Part shown: positions 35,277-45,980 of the stretch, piece after piece
Position numbering within the stretch: the stretch's first letter is position 1
How the letters are laid out: every line of letters begins with the position of its first letter
Source: Saccharina japonica
Lineage: Eukaryota; Sar; Phaeophyceae; Laminariales; Laminariaceae
Assembly (NCBI GenBank): GCA_008828725.1
Contig: MEHQ01004020.1
Span: 890,593-954,592, forward strand
Length of the DNA: 64,000 bases
Direction of reading: 5' to 3'
Made by a program: the position numbers and the translations under genes
Notes under the pieces: generated by a model
Seen by the model: only the letters and a program-made list of their open reading frames with translations
The model's database searches: none
What the model was told of the DNA's origin: nothing

Positions 35277-36420
35277 ATTTCGACCCGGCTGGACCTCGTT
35301 TTCGTCCTCGGGTTGCTGAATCTGTAGTTTTATGGAAGGATTTCTGATCAGGAGATGAGACACTATCGTCCCCGGATGGGGCGCGACCTCGACGTTGTCC
35401 CGGGCGGCAACTCTCGCCACGCGCTGGCTCCATGCGCACTAGCCAATCAGCAATCAGCCCGTGGAGTTGGGATTTCGACACTTTGGGCGGAGGTATCGAT
35501 CCGGGGGGCGTCCGTTTTCGACCCCGGATGACTGGAGTTGTAGATGTACGGAAGGGTTTATGATCTGGGGATGCGACATTAATTACTATCCCCTAGTGCG
35601 GCGAGCCCTCGACGTTATCCCGGGGGGTAACTCTTGCCGCGCCCTGGCTCCATGAGCCCCAGCCAAATCATCAATCGCAGCGCATAGGGGAAAGGTTTCC
35701 ACACCTTGCGGGGCGGTATCGACCCGGCTGGACCCCGTTTTCGTCCTCGGGTTGTTAAAGTAGTATATTTATGGAAGAGGTTATGATCAGGAGATGGGAC
35801 ACTATCGCCCCCGGATGGGGCGGGACCACGACGTTGTCCCGGGGGGCAACTCTCACCCCGCGCTTCCTCCATGATCCCCAGTTTTAATGAGCCATCAGCC
35901 CGTGGGGTTGGGGTTTCCACACCTTGCGGGGCATGATCGACCCATGGGATATCCGTGTTTGACGCCGGGTTGTTCGAGTTGTAAATGTACGGAAGGAGAT
36001 CCGGGGACGGAAATATATCATCCGCTAGTGCGGCGGGACCTCGACGTTGTCCCCGGGGGAAAGTTTCGCCGCGCGCTGGCTCCATGAGCTCCAGCTAAAT
36101 CAGAAGTCAGCCGATCGGAGAAGGGTTTCCACACCTTGCGGGACTGTATCAACCCGGGTGGACCCCGTTTTTGTCCCCAGGTTGTTTGATTTTTAGGTTT
36201 ATGAAAGGATTTCTGATTCGGGGATTGGACCTTATCGTCTCCGGGTGCCGCTGGCTCCATGAGCCTCAGCCAATCAGTGATCGGCGGATGGGGGTGGGGT
36301 TTCCACACCTTGCTGGGCGGTGTCGACTCGGTGGATTACCGTTTTAGTCCCTGGAATATCGGAGGTGTAGATACATGGAGGGATTTATGATCCGGCGATG
36401 GGCCCCTATCGTCCCCGCGT
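35277..36420. repeat. 218-bp satellite-like tandem array (five units plus a partial)
   Basis: Units begin near 35277, 35495, 35713, 35932, 36147 and 36324, each at a GGTATCGACCCGG-type block, followed in order by GATCAGGAGATGGGACACTA, CGACGTTGTCCCGGGGGG and GCGCTGGCTCCATGAGC. Spacing is 211-220 nt; the last full unit is shortened. On the minus strand most units share an open frame with MEPARGES.PPGQRRGPA and RGRKRGPAGS (up to 156 codons at 35615-36085). The frame is interrupted between units and matches no family I know. Confidence 0.85.
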
Positions 36421-39400
36421 GTGGTGGAAGATCGATGGCTCTATTCAGCACCAATCCTCTAGAAAGAGCCAGCGGCCTCTGGCATGGATTAGGCCACCCA
36501 ATCACCGGTCTGAATGATAATTCAAAATTGTATGTCGGCAGATACTCGCAGGCTGGCTTGATGGCTGTCAGAACTGCTTCGGTTGAAGAGTTATGTACCT
36601 GTGCGTATGGTTGCGTTCTGTATCTGTGCAAGGCATACATAGGGCTCGTTCGCTGCAAATGGATAAACCTCCCGTCCACACCTATGTATAGGCGTGGGAC
36701 GTCCAACTCTGGCTCAACAACCCTTCCCTCGTTAGAAGCATTGATAACAGCCCAAGGTGTATACCGTAGTTCAGACCTCTCCGCGAACGGCAAGTCCTCT
36801 GTTGACTTCGGCCGGGGTATCAGACTACAAATATGCCGGTATATAGACTACAAATATGCCGCGGCAATACGTAGTCAGCCGGAATAATTGGGATGCTCCA
36901 CTCCGCCCAGGTGTTCATATACTGTGTACGTTGGTATATGTGTGACCAATGCGTCGCTCCAGCATGACCCAATATACATTAATACATTGTACCTATCACC
37001 GCCCCATCCAAGTTCTCCACAACGCTTAAACCGAAGAAAATATACAGAGTGTCAGCTGTTGTATATAGCTCACTCCGATAATCGCACTATGGGACGTAAA
37101 CTGTCAATGTAGCGTTTGCGGTCATATGGTGGCATTGTCGCCAAAAAAACCCAAATATGTCTGCATCATCGTCGGCACCGAGACAGAATTGATCAATTGG
37201 GCATGATATGAACCAAACGAAGGCGGCATACTTGGTACATAAATACTTCTTATGTGGTACTCGCGGTCTCTACGACCAGTCTGTGACATATTGGCAGCTC
37301 CTTGCCGACGTTCGGCCGTTTATCGAAAAATCCGATATCCCTTCTCCCCCGATTGAACAGGAGGCTTCGTTGCCGTCAAACCTGTTGTTATGCAATACTG
37401 GTATCATAGCTACACACCAGTACATTTTCTGGGTTTTTCTTGGTCAGGTCGATACAGCGGTGTCGAAGCTGCCGTTAGCTTTTGTGATGACCGCGAGGCA
37501 ACGCACCCCCCCAGCTGGCCACGAGGGGTCGCCAGAGGCACCGGCCAATGTTAAACCTTAAGGGTTGTAGAGCGCGGGAAATAGACATGTGACGGCAGCA
37601 CACGGTGGAAGACACCCCCCCTCATCTACAGACGAAGGATCAGCAAATCTACGGTAAACGTCACACACAACACAACGCACTACACGTTACGGTCTCGTCC
37701 ACATTGCGTAGGCACGACTTGTCATCATCTTCGAACAGTTTCCGTAAAGTTGTGCTATGCTTGCAGTAGGGGTATACCTTAACCTACTTGAGAAATTAGG
37801 TACAGGGGCTTGAGACTATGCCATCATGAGCGGGCAGATGTCCACATGATATTTGTGCCTTCGAGAGAGGGCTGTCTAGACGCCTTTTCATCGTGGTTGG
37901 GCATTCGCTCTTGGCGTGTGGGAGCACACACGGTGTGTACCTAAAGTTAGCGCTTGAAGGGTACAAGCAGTATTGCGTCCCTCTCGGGAACATGGGCACC
38001 ACGAAGCGAAGCTTAAACCTGCCGAGGGTTCGGTTTATGTGACACTATCGCAGCCTATAAGGGAAGGGGCACCAGCAACACCAGCAGCGTTGGTCTCTCC
38101 ACCTCTCCCGCTCTCCCTCCCCTTTCCTCCTTCCTTCTATTCATGTTTACGCCCACGTTTTTGGAGAGACGCATGCTACGATAGAGGTGCACCATGTTTT
38201 CTTTCTGAGCTCCTCGCTTAAAGAGCGTTGTACCTCACCGAAAAAATGGTTTTGGAGGAAAATAAAAGTGCTGCCGGATGCGAAATCTCATGCCCGAAGT
38301 ATACCCTGAAACATTATTCGTCACAAAAATGAATGAAAAAACGACGAATTTGGGTTAAGGAGCCTCTAATAGATACTTCAGAAAACGATTCAGCCAAAAC
38401 GTGATACCTCTACCGTAGCACTAGTCGAGAGCTGGGTCGCAGTGTTGTGATATTCTACTGTAGTACGGCTTTGTAGAACGAAGGGGAAATGCACAGCGTA
38501 CGGGTGTACCGAACATGGCCTACCGACCGCCCTAGACGATACCGGTGCTACTGTGCAGCTGTAGTTCAACAATGGATTGGTACAAACTCTTAAACACAGC
38601 AGTTGTGTTGGCGCGATGGGGACGTGAGAGAGATGTTTCACCTGGTATAAAATGAAAATGCATTGCCAAGAGAGCGAAAAAGAAGCGCCGGGCACGTAAC
38701 AAGGCTAACTGTGTAGAGCTCGACGAAACGACCCCCTCGACGGCTAGTACCGTCGCTCCGGACTAACTCTTGCGCCCATAATCTAGTGCCTAGCTGATGC
38801 AGGACACAGTTCCAAGCTGAACTAACGAAAAGGGAACTTTGGAGTTTGCCCGCACCCAAGCGCGCAATTCTGGCCAGACCACCTTCCTTCCCTGCTATCC
38901 AGTTACATGTTATCATTTTCTCCCTCACCCGTAAGCGCCCTGGGTAGAAACGCAAGGCGGTTCTACAGGCTGGTACGAAAGCTTGGACGCGCCCTGAATA
39001 TGCTACGCACACTGCCTTGTTACCGCTCTATAGTAGTCTTCTATCGTAATGGTGTGTCGGGGTTTGTGTGTGCCTACGTTAAGTTGATGGGAACATGCCA
39101 GGTATGTATGCCTGACGGTCGAACCGGTGTATACTTATGAAGGCACGTACCGGGGGGGGCAGAAGATACGACACACGTGGCCACGGCTTGCCCAGAAGCT
39201 GGAAGGTAAAAGTGATCAGAAAACATGAAGAAAACGTCATACATACAGCAGTACTGTAGCACAGCAAATATGCTGCCTTACTTGAGTTAGAAGAGCCAGG
39301 CAGCTACCAATTACACCGTGATCGTGTTAGCGTAGATTTCAGCATGGCTGTGCCGGTGTAAGTGGCGGCTTTGATCCTGTCGGTGTTCCACGAGCCAGTA

Positions 39401-41272
39401 AGCTCGGTTCGTCAGGGAGGGACCCAAACAGATCGTAAATCGACGAATACAAACGGGGGTAGCTTCCCCTTCTTGGCGTGACGGACCCCACAGGGATACA
39501 TAACCACAGGGATAAAAAATCGACGAAACATAATTAAGGTGACTTAGCGTGATACAGTAGGGCCTTTAGCTCCTTGGAACAGAAGCGCACGTTCTGGGTG
39601 ACTAAGCACTTCACATTTAGGGGGGGGGGGGGGTAGGGTTTGCAGCGATAAGTTGGAGGCTTAACGAAGGGTTCGCGTAATATTCTTCATGTCTGTGAGT
39701 AGTGTGCCATGGCTGTGATGCATGGTTTTCACCGTATTCGCGGGAACCATTCGGAAGACTTGCGACGATAGAGCAGGGGGAGCATCGTTGAATACATTGC
39801 CACAAACCAGGCAGGATCATACATATACCGGACAACTTTCGACGGTTCCATGGCAAACCAAACCCCTGAGAAATCCGCGTACACAGCACGGAGCATGGAA
39901 CGCGGGCAGAACTGTACGCAATGCTGCAAACCAAGCTGGGCAAGAGGCTAAAGGGCACGCATACTAGCGGCAGTGGCTGAACGCTTCCTGTCGTCATGAG
40001 AAAGAGCAGCCACAAGCAATAGTACTCTTCCCGAAACCTTCCGACACGCAGTTGCCGTTGGATACGCCATGTGGGTTAGTTGAATATGATGCTGTTTCTT
40101 CCCGCGATTGTTCATGCGTGGATGGAATAAGGGGCATTTGACAGCAAGCGGCATTCGTCGACATGCATGGCCGTAGTCATATGGCCATATAGTTCCAGTG
40201 CCGGGGGTATTTTGGGGCTAAAGGTTTGGTGACGGACGGGCGCTTCAATTGAGGAAACAGCTACTGTTACTACAGTAGCCTACTACAGCTTCAGCCTACT
40301 GCACAAGCAGGCACAAGCAGTATCCCATATAGAGCGATGCCGTTGTCGTCTTACCGTGGCTCACTGCGCGTTGTTTGCTTACTCACTGCAGAGGGTGGGC
40401 GCATGTACTTACTTATTCGCTGGATTGGGCGTTCCATTCCAGTCGAAGTTGAGTTTTTTTTTGTGTCAAAGTCAAGTTTTGGACGAGGCATAGAGCCCCT
40501 TACGATCCTTAGGCTGTCTGTTTAGGAACCTGAGAAACACCAAGGTATATTATTAAACTGCACGGTATGTGTTTGTAGATACCCTCTCCATCGTCGCGGA
40601 ACTTTAACGGACATACAGCCGTTATCGTTCCCTCCACAAAACTGTGAGGCATGAATATCCTACAACAAGAAGCACTTCAACAGGTCTAGTGAACTACAGC
40701 CGTTTGCGCTACTTCATGCGCTGGACAAAACATCCCTCACCCCCGGACAACAGCACTGTAGCGAGCGCGATTGAGCGCTCAAACCAGTGATGCGCGAACC
40801 CCTTTATCGTTTCCCTATATAGCCTGAGACCAACCCGATATGCTTTCCCGTACGGTACAAAGGTTTTCGCACCCAAGGAAAAAATACAAGTGGCAACTAC
40901 TCTATTACAGTATGGATATTATACTAATGTACCACGATTACTGTTACAGTGTAATGACGGCAGGGACGACTGCCACTATTAACACGAGACGTCTTTAGAG
41001 ACATTCCACTGCAGGGGCGGCAGATATTGCATGCAGTGCCAGGTATAATGAATTTGTGAGATCACTCACATGAAGAGCTCTACGACCACACCAATCATTA
41101 CAGTAGTAACACAATGTCGATTGTCATCGCGCGGGCAAGCAGACGGACGTCCCGTTGGCTAGACACAGCCTGGAAAGCATTCCAACATTTAGATGGGATT
41201 GAAAATTGGATTAGAAGAGCAGTTCCTCAGTTTTGTGATGCAGCCTCGTCAGTCAGACTGTATACCGCACTA
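36421..41272. other. Intergenic stretch, no recognisable gene
   Basis: Several reading frames of 75-170 codons exist (for example + 36375-36887 and - 39617-40015), but none shows a domain, splice-consistent neighbours or codon use like the two real genes. A G-run lies at 39620-39633. A short fragment of the 702/1782 duplication family is at about 40162-40205. Decayed mobile elements are possible but not demonstrable. Confidence 0.45.
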
Positions 41273-41550
41273 AAATGGCACCGCACTGCGGCAACACCGC
41301 ACTGTAGTATGATAGCACCGCACTCTAGGAGCACCGCAATGCTGTAGCACCGCACTGTAATAGCACCGCACTGTACAAGCACTGTACCGCACTGTAATAA
41401 CACCGCACTGTACAAGCACTGTACCGCACTGTACTAGCACCGCACTGTAGCAGCACCGCACTGTAGTATGATAGTAGCACCGCACTGTAGTATGGTAGTA
41501 CCGCAGTGTAGAAGTACTGCACCGCACTGTTAGTAGCACCGCACTGCCGT
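41273..41550. repeat. AGCACCGCACTGTA minisatellite
   Basis: About 15 copies of CACCGCACTGTA separated by short variable spacers (GTATGATAG, CAAGCACTGTAC, ATAG). The minus strand gives open Cys/Tyr/Val-rich frames that are repeat artefacts. Confidence 0.85.
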
Positions 41551-42317
41551 AATTCGGCTCATTGCAACTAATACGATCACGAAATCAACAAATATAAACC
41601 AACCGGGGCATAAGCGTAATGTCTTCCTGCGGCTGCTGTGCCTGCTGTGCCTTTTCGTCGAGGAAAAGTCGATCCCTTTGTAACCTCTACGGTGGAAATA
41701 TTTTGATGAAAAAGTTAGTCTCGTTCACAGACCGTCTGCCTCAAATGAATTGTTGGCGTTTTCCTGTGCCATGCTTCTTATCTTCTTGCAGTGTTTCCGC
41801 TTGAGGAGTAAACATACGGCCCTCCGTCCTATCCTACCAGGTATTTTACTGGCGCTGCCGCGTCTCGTCTCGTCACCACTATAAACACTATAAACCCTGC
41901 AAAACAAAAGTGGGAACATCCCTAATGAAGTAATACCGTACCTTGTTTATATATACGTACATTGTATTAATAGTCAACCCCGGGGTCATTAGTTTTTATT
42001 TTATTTTATTTTATTATATTTTATTATTATCTTTGCCATCCGACAATGAGCAGCATGATCTCATTTTCTTTTATTGTTATCCCCCGGCGGATGGGTAAAA
42101 ATTATTCTTCATGTGAGTGAGAACCGATTTTATTTCAAGAGTTCGACATGGGGAGGTGTGTTGTTTGCTTCTCGTATGTGCATGTGTGACATGATTGGCC
42201 GACACCAAATGAAGGTTGAGCCGAAAGGGGCGTCATTGAAACATCACAATAACTCCATCAGGCAGAGTGTCAGTCATCTGCAAAGGGTCTAATCTAAGTA
42301 GATCGTGTCCCTCTTGT

Positions 42318-42760
42318 AACAGCCGATTTTCCTAAATGAGAATTGCCTTTCCGATGAGAATGAAAATCGAAAATATTGTTTTTTGAATTGTAAGATGTGT
42401 ACTTCCCTTACAGTCATTTTTTTCACTGTCAACTAGTGTCAGTTGTGACACCCGTCGATGACAAAAAAAAAAACGAAATCGGCATCGGCAGTCTCAAGAT
42501 ATCGAGGATCCCAGAAAATCTGTTTTTATGGGCGAGGGACCTCGCTCATAAATGCAAATTCCCTTAAATCCTTGATTTTTCGAGCCTGTCAAGGCCGATT
42601 TCAAATTGTTTTCGTGGATCGATACCTACCATCGAGGGACATATTTTCCAGGTCTAATTTTGATCGTGAGCGAAATACAACTCTTAAACAATAACAAAGT
42701 ACTAAACTCGATTTTCATTCTCATCGGAAAGGCAATTCTCAATTAGGAAAATCGGCTGTT
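42318..42760. mobile_element. Non-autonomous terminal-inverted-repeat element, 443 bp, with TTGT target duplication
   Basis: The left end AACAGCCGATTTTCCTAA..GAGAATTGCCTTTCCGATG is repeated as its complement at the right end (CATCGGAAAGGCAATTCTC..GGAAAATCGGCTGTT). The arms are about 52 nt with only one or two mismatches or indels. The tetranucleotide TTGT lies directly outside both ends (42314-42317 and 42761-42764). The interior has no transposase; its one 78-codon frame (42458-42694) has no recognisable domain. The arms imply recent mobility by a transposase supplied elsewhere. Confidence 0.8.
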
Positions 42761-42794
42761 TTGTGTCAAGATGAATGAATGCCTTGAACTATCA

Positions 42795-42891
42795 CGAGGA
42801 ACATAGTAAGTAGGGCCAAATATTGTCAGTAAAAACAGGTAAATATATAGTTTTTTATGTCTACCATAGGTCCTCTTTACTATGGTCTCCC
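42795..42891. repeat. Small inverted-repeat element, CATAGTAAATAGGACC family (copy 1)
   Basis: ACATAGTAAGTAGGGCC at the left and AGGTCCTCTTTACTATGGT at the right are complementary. The core AAATATTGTCAGTAAAAACA is shared with the copies at 43452 (inverted) and 50125. Length is about 97 nt. Confidence 0.75.
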
Positions 42892-42939
42892 GTAGTAGTA
42901 TGGATTATTAATAGTGTAGTATATAATAAATCCTACGTG

Positions 42940-43030
42940 CCCTTCGATGGTGAAAACTAATTAATGTCTTGAATTAATGTCTTGAATTAGCATGGACTAA
43001 TCAAAACGTATCCCTCTTGTGTCTTATCGG
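42940..43030. repeat. Dispersed repeat (family E), copy 1
   Basis: CCTTCGATGGTGAAAACTAA, TAATGTCTTGAATT (twice in tandem here) and AAAACGTATCCCTC recur at about 53529-53612 and 53966-54035. About 70-90 nt, AT-rich, non-coding. Confidence 0.65.
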
Positions 43031-43451
43031 AGCTCCGACCACTGTTGTTGCTATTAATATGAATGCCACCGTATCAACAATTTACGCACTGCAGGCAGTC
43101 ACAAGGGCCATTTTGAACCTATATACAGTAGAAACGGGAGTTGGAGGTAACATGGTGCGAGTGATCTCCAAAGAGTAGGAGGTCTGACTACAAACGTAGC
43201 AAATACCGCAGCACCAACAACACACACGAGTCTCCAAATCTCGAGTCGGGAGACTACGTAGACCATTTCCCACCCACCCACCCTCCCGACCGTTGTTTGA
43301 TACAAGTATTATACGTAAGTACGTCAACTGCGAGTTCGACTGATTGAATGGTTGATACTCATATTTGCAGGCTGCGTAGAACGTTTGTTCTAGATGCCAT
43401 TTGTAGTATTCGGGTGTGACTCGTGATGTACTAGGTATTAGGTACCCTATT

Positions 43452-43549
43452 ACGGAGGAGCATAGTAAATAGGACCTATGGTACACACAAAAAACTATAT
43501 GTTTACCTATTTTTACTAACAATATTTAGTCCTATTTACTATGGTCCCT
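43452..43549. repeat. Small inverted-repeat element, CATAGTAAATAGGACC family (copy 2, inverted)
   Basis: CATAGTAAATAGGACCTATG at the left pairs with AGTCCTATTTACTATGGTC at the right, and the core TTTTTACTAACAATATTTAG is the complement of the core at 50125. This is the best-preserved copy of the family. Confidence 0.8.
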
Positions 43550-45695
43550 AGTAATAGTCATATAAGAGTAACCGTTGTTGAATTGTCATAGGAGGATTGT
43601 AACTGACAGTGAACAATGCTGCACCGCTGTACTGTTGGTGTTGGACAATACGTGTGCCAATGGTACCTAGTAAGGAGTAAGCAGGAATTCGACAAGAGGA
43701 TCTCCTGCAGAAAAAACAATACAACATTTTATGTGCATAAAACATATATCGGACGCTACGAAGTGCAGACTACACCATGTATAGTATGTACGCCAGTGCG
43801 TCTATGTATATATTGTGTTGTCGAAACTCGATGCCACCGTATATAAATACGTGTAGCATAATTTGCTGTGTATGTATGCACGGGCGCCATGAGCCTGTGT
43901 GGTCGACCCTTCTAGACGGCGTAAATAAACGTACTTTTTGTATAAATATTCGAGTGTATGAGCGTCTAGAGTGTAGGATATCCACTCTCCTTCCAGTATA
44001 TACGGGCGTGCATAAATGTATGTGTGCCACGAGCGCATGTTGTGGACATGCTGGTAGGGGGAGCATGCTGCTTACAGTGGGAGTGAATGCTGCCTTGCTG
44101 GCTGTTAACTCTGTCAGGGTCTGTTTCGATTGCTTTCGATTGATTTCGATTGCTTTCGATTGGCGATGATAGTGTGTCGAGACGCGTTCGAAGCCGGCGT
44201 GATGTCGCAGGCAGACACCACAGAGCACACAGACACTAAGCCATCAAAAGGCAGCTTCGATAGTCTGTTCGGCGTACAGTATAAGGGGTTGCCAACAAGA
44301 AACATACAAGAAGAGCGTGCCTTGGAAGGCTTCCTACTTATAGTGACACAATATCACAACAAGTTAACCCTGCGCATAGTGTGTTGTATAGCATTTAGTG
44401 TAGCGCTTGCCCCTGAGCACACTATCTTAATCCAAATTTCCTAGCGTTCCCCGAAAAGTTCGTTCTTATTCGCGTGCCTGGTCTGTGTATTGTATGTATG
44501 TTGGTATAGCTACGTATTGTTCAGTATTGTTGAGGAGAAGGCGTCTCCTGCTATTAAATATGAGTATTGTAAACACTAAAAATCCATGATGCACTGAAAT
44601 CTGCCTCACACAATCGGTTCGCCATGGTGATCACTTATCCCTGCCATATTTAAAAGCGTCCATCAGATAAAGGTAGAACACGCATAATTCGGACGCAGGT
44701 CAGGTACACCATCAAAAAGTGCGTGCTAAATATCTGGCGACAGGTAATCGATTTGCTGCGCAGTCCCAGGTAAAACGCACGGCTCGTCAAGAACAGCTGC
44801 ACGGCTCGTCAAAACAAGAACAGCTGCAGCGTATGCCCAACGACCGGATGCGAAACTAGATTTTGGAGGGGCGTGCACATGCACACACGGACGAAGCTCA
44901 ACTGTTCTCGCCGGTAATGTTCTGCATGGCAACGATGTACTGTATCGTACATCCAAGGATGCCCCTACCACCTACCACAGCAGTACATCATGCGCCTCCC
45001 ACGAGACCAGGTCATTTCGGGTATGCATGCTAGAGTACACGGGTTATGCCTATTCTCACTTTGAAGTATGACACCAGGTAGTAGGTACAGTAGTTTGTTG
45101 GCGTGTTGTTTGGTGTTCTTTGTGCAGTTGGTACATATTGGATTCACTTAAAGCCCCTTCACCCCCCCCCCCCCCTGAACAGGGCGGGGCAACCGCTACT
45201 GCTGGCCAATCTGTAGACTGGAGCTGGCCAATCTGTAGACTGGACACGTAACTCCCCTGGGTGCGATGCACGTGACAGTAGTAGTTTGCTAGAATGTATC
45301 GTGCTGTTCTCAGTTCGTGCGAGATTCGTTTCTCAGGGTCGACGGTGCTGCGTAGTGTGATAGCGTGGTGAATGGTCGATGGTCATAGCAAATGTGGATG
45401 GTAGTGAAACGATCGAAGTTAGTACGGTGATGGGCCGGACCAACCGCCGTTACTTCAAAACGACGCATGGATAATGCCACGGAGTTCCAGCGCATCGTTT
45501 CCGAGATATCTAGAACATATTGTTGCACTTCGAAGTAGTAGTAGGCTACAGTAATACTCGACCTAATGTTAGACCGGAGGGGGCAGACGTTACAAAAACA
45601 CACGGTGCACAACATAAACCGCCCCGCACTACACGGGACAGTGCTGACACGAGACAGATTATACGTACAGCGCACAACCACTCTGCGCATCAAAC
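43550..45695. other. Upstream region of the P450 gene
   Basis: No gene was recognised. A fourfold TTTCGATTGC repeat lies at about 44125-44161 and a C-run at 45162-45174. There is a short tandem duplication of GGCCAATCTGTAGACTGGA at about 45204-45243. The P450 promoter should lie toward the right end, but no TATA-like or other core element stands out near 45696. Confidence 0.4.
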
Positions 45696-45980
45696 ATGGA
45701 CCGATATGGCAATGCACATGACCAAGACTTGCTGCTGCCGCCCTCGGCGTATGTGTTCGCTGTGTCGGCCACGTCGCTGCTGCTACTGCTGCTACTGGTG
45801 CTGATGGTGTTCGTCGCTGCTATCCTCGCCTACTGTTTGTGGAAATCGTGGGAGTCGGCTCGCGCCCGCAAGTTTCCACGCAACAGTGCCAGCGCATCTC
45901 CACTCCCAAGCCCCGTCGCCGTGCTGCCGAGGTGGCTCGGGCTCCTTGGTGGGCACACTCTACAGATACACCCCGAGAAG
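45696..45980 (+). CDS. Cytochrome P450, exon 1 (membrane anchor and proline-rich hinge)
   Basis: An ATG in an AAACATGG context opens 95 codons ending exactly at GAG AAG|GTAAGC, phase 0. Residues about 20-49 form a single hydrophobic helix (seven consecutive Leu at 28-34, then VLMVFVAAILAYCLW), followed by a basic stretch (KSWESARARK) and then LPRWLGLLGGHTLQIHPEK. This is the usual start of a microsomal P450: ER anchor, positive stop, proline hinge, then G..LG...L.HP. It joins in phase to the exon at 61878, where the fold continues without a gap. The enzyme would be an ER-bound heme monooxygenase with its active domain in the cytosol. The family and substrate cannot be assigned because the heme-binding end lies outside the window. 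The alternative is that this exon belongs to another anchored protein, which is less likely given the continuity. Confidence 0.72.

Noticed and set aside
35615-36085. 156-codon minus ORF (MEPARGE repeats) as a gene
   Set aside because: It coincides with the 218-bp satellite and changes frame between units. Recorded as repeat instead.
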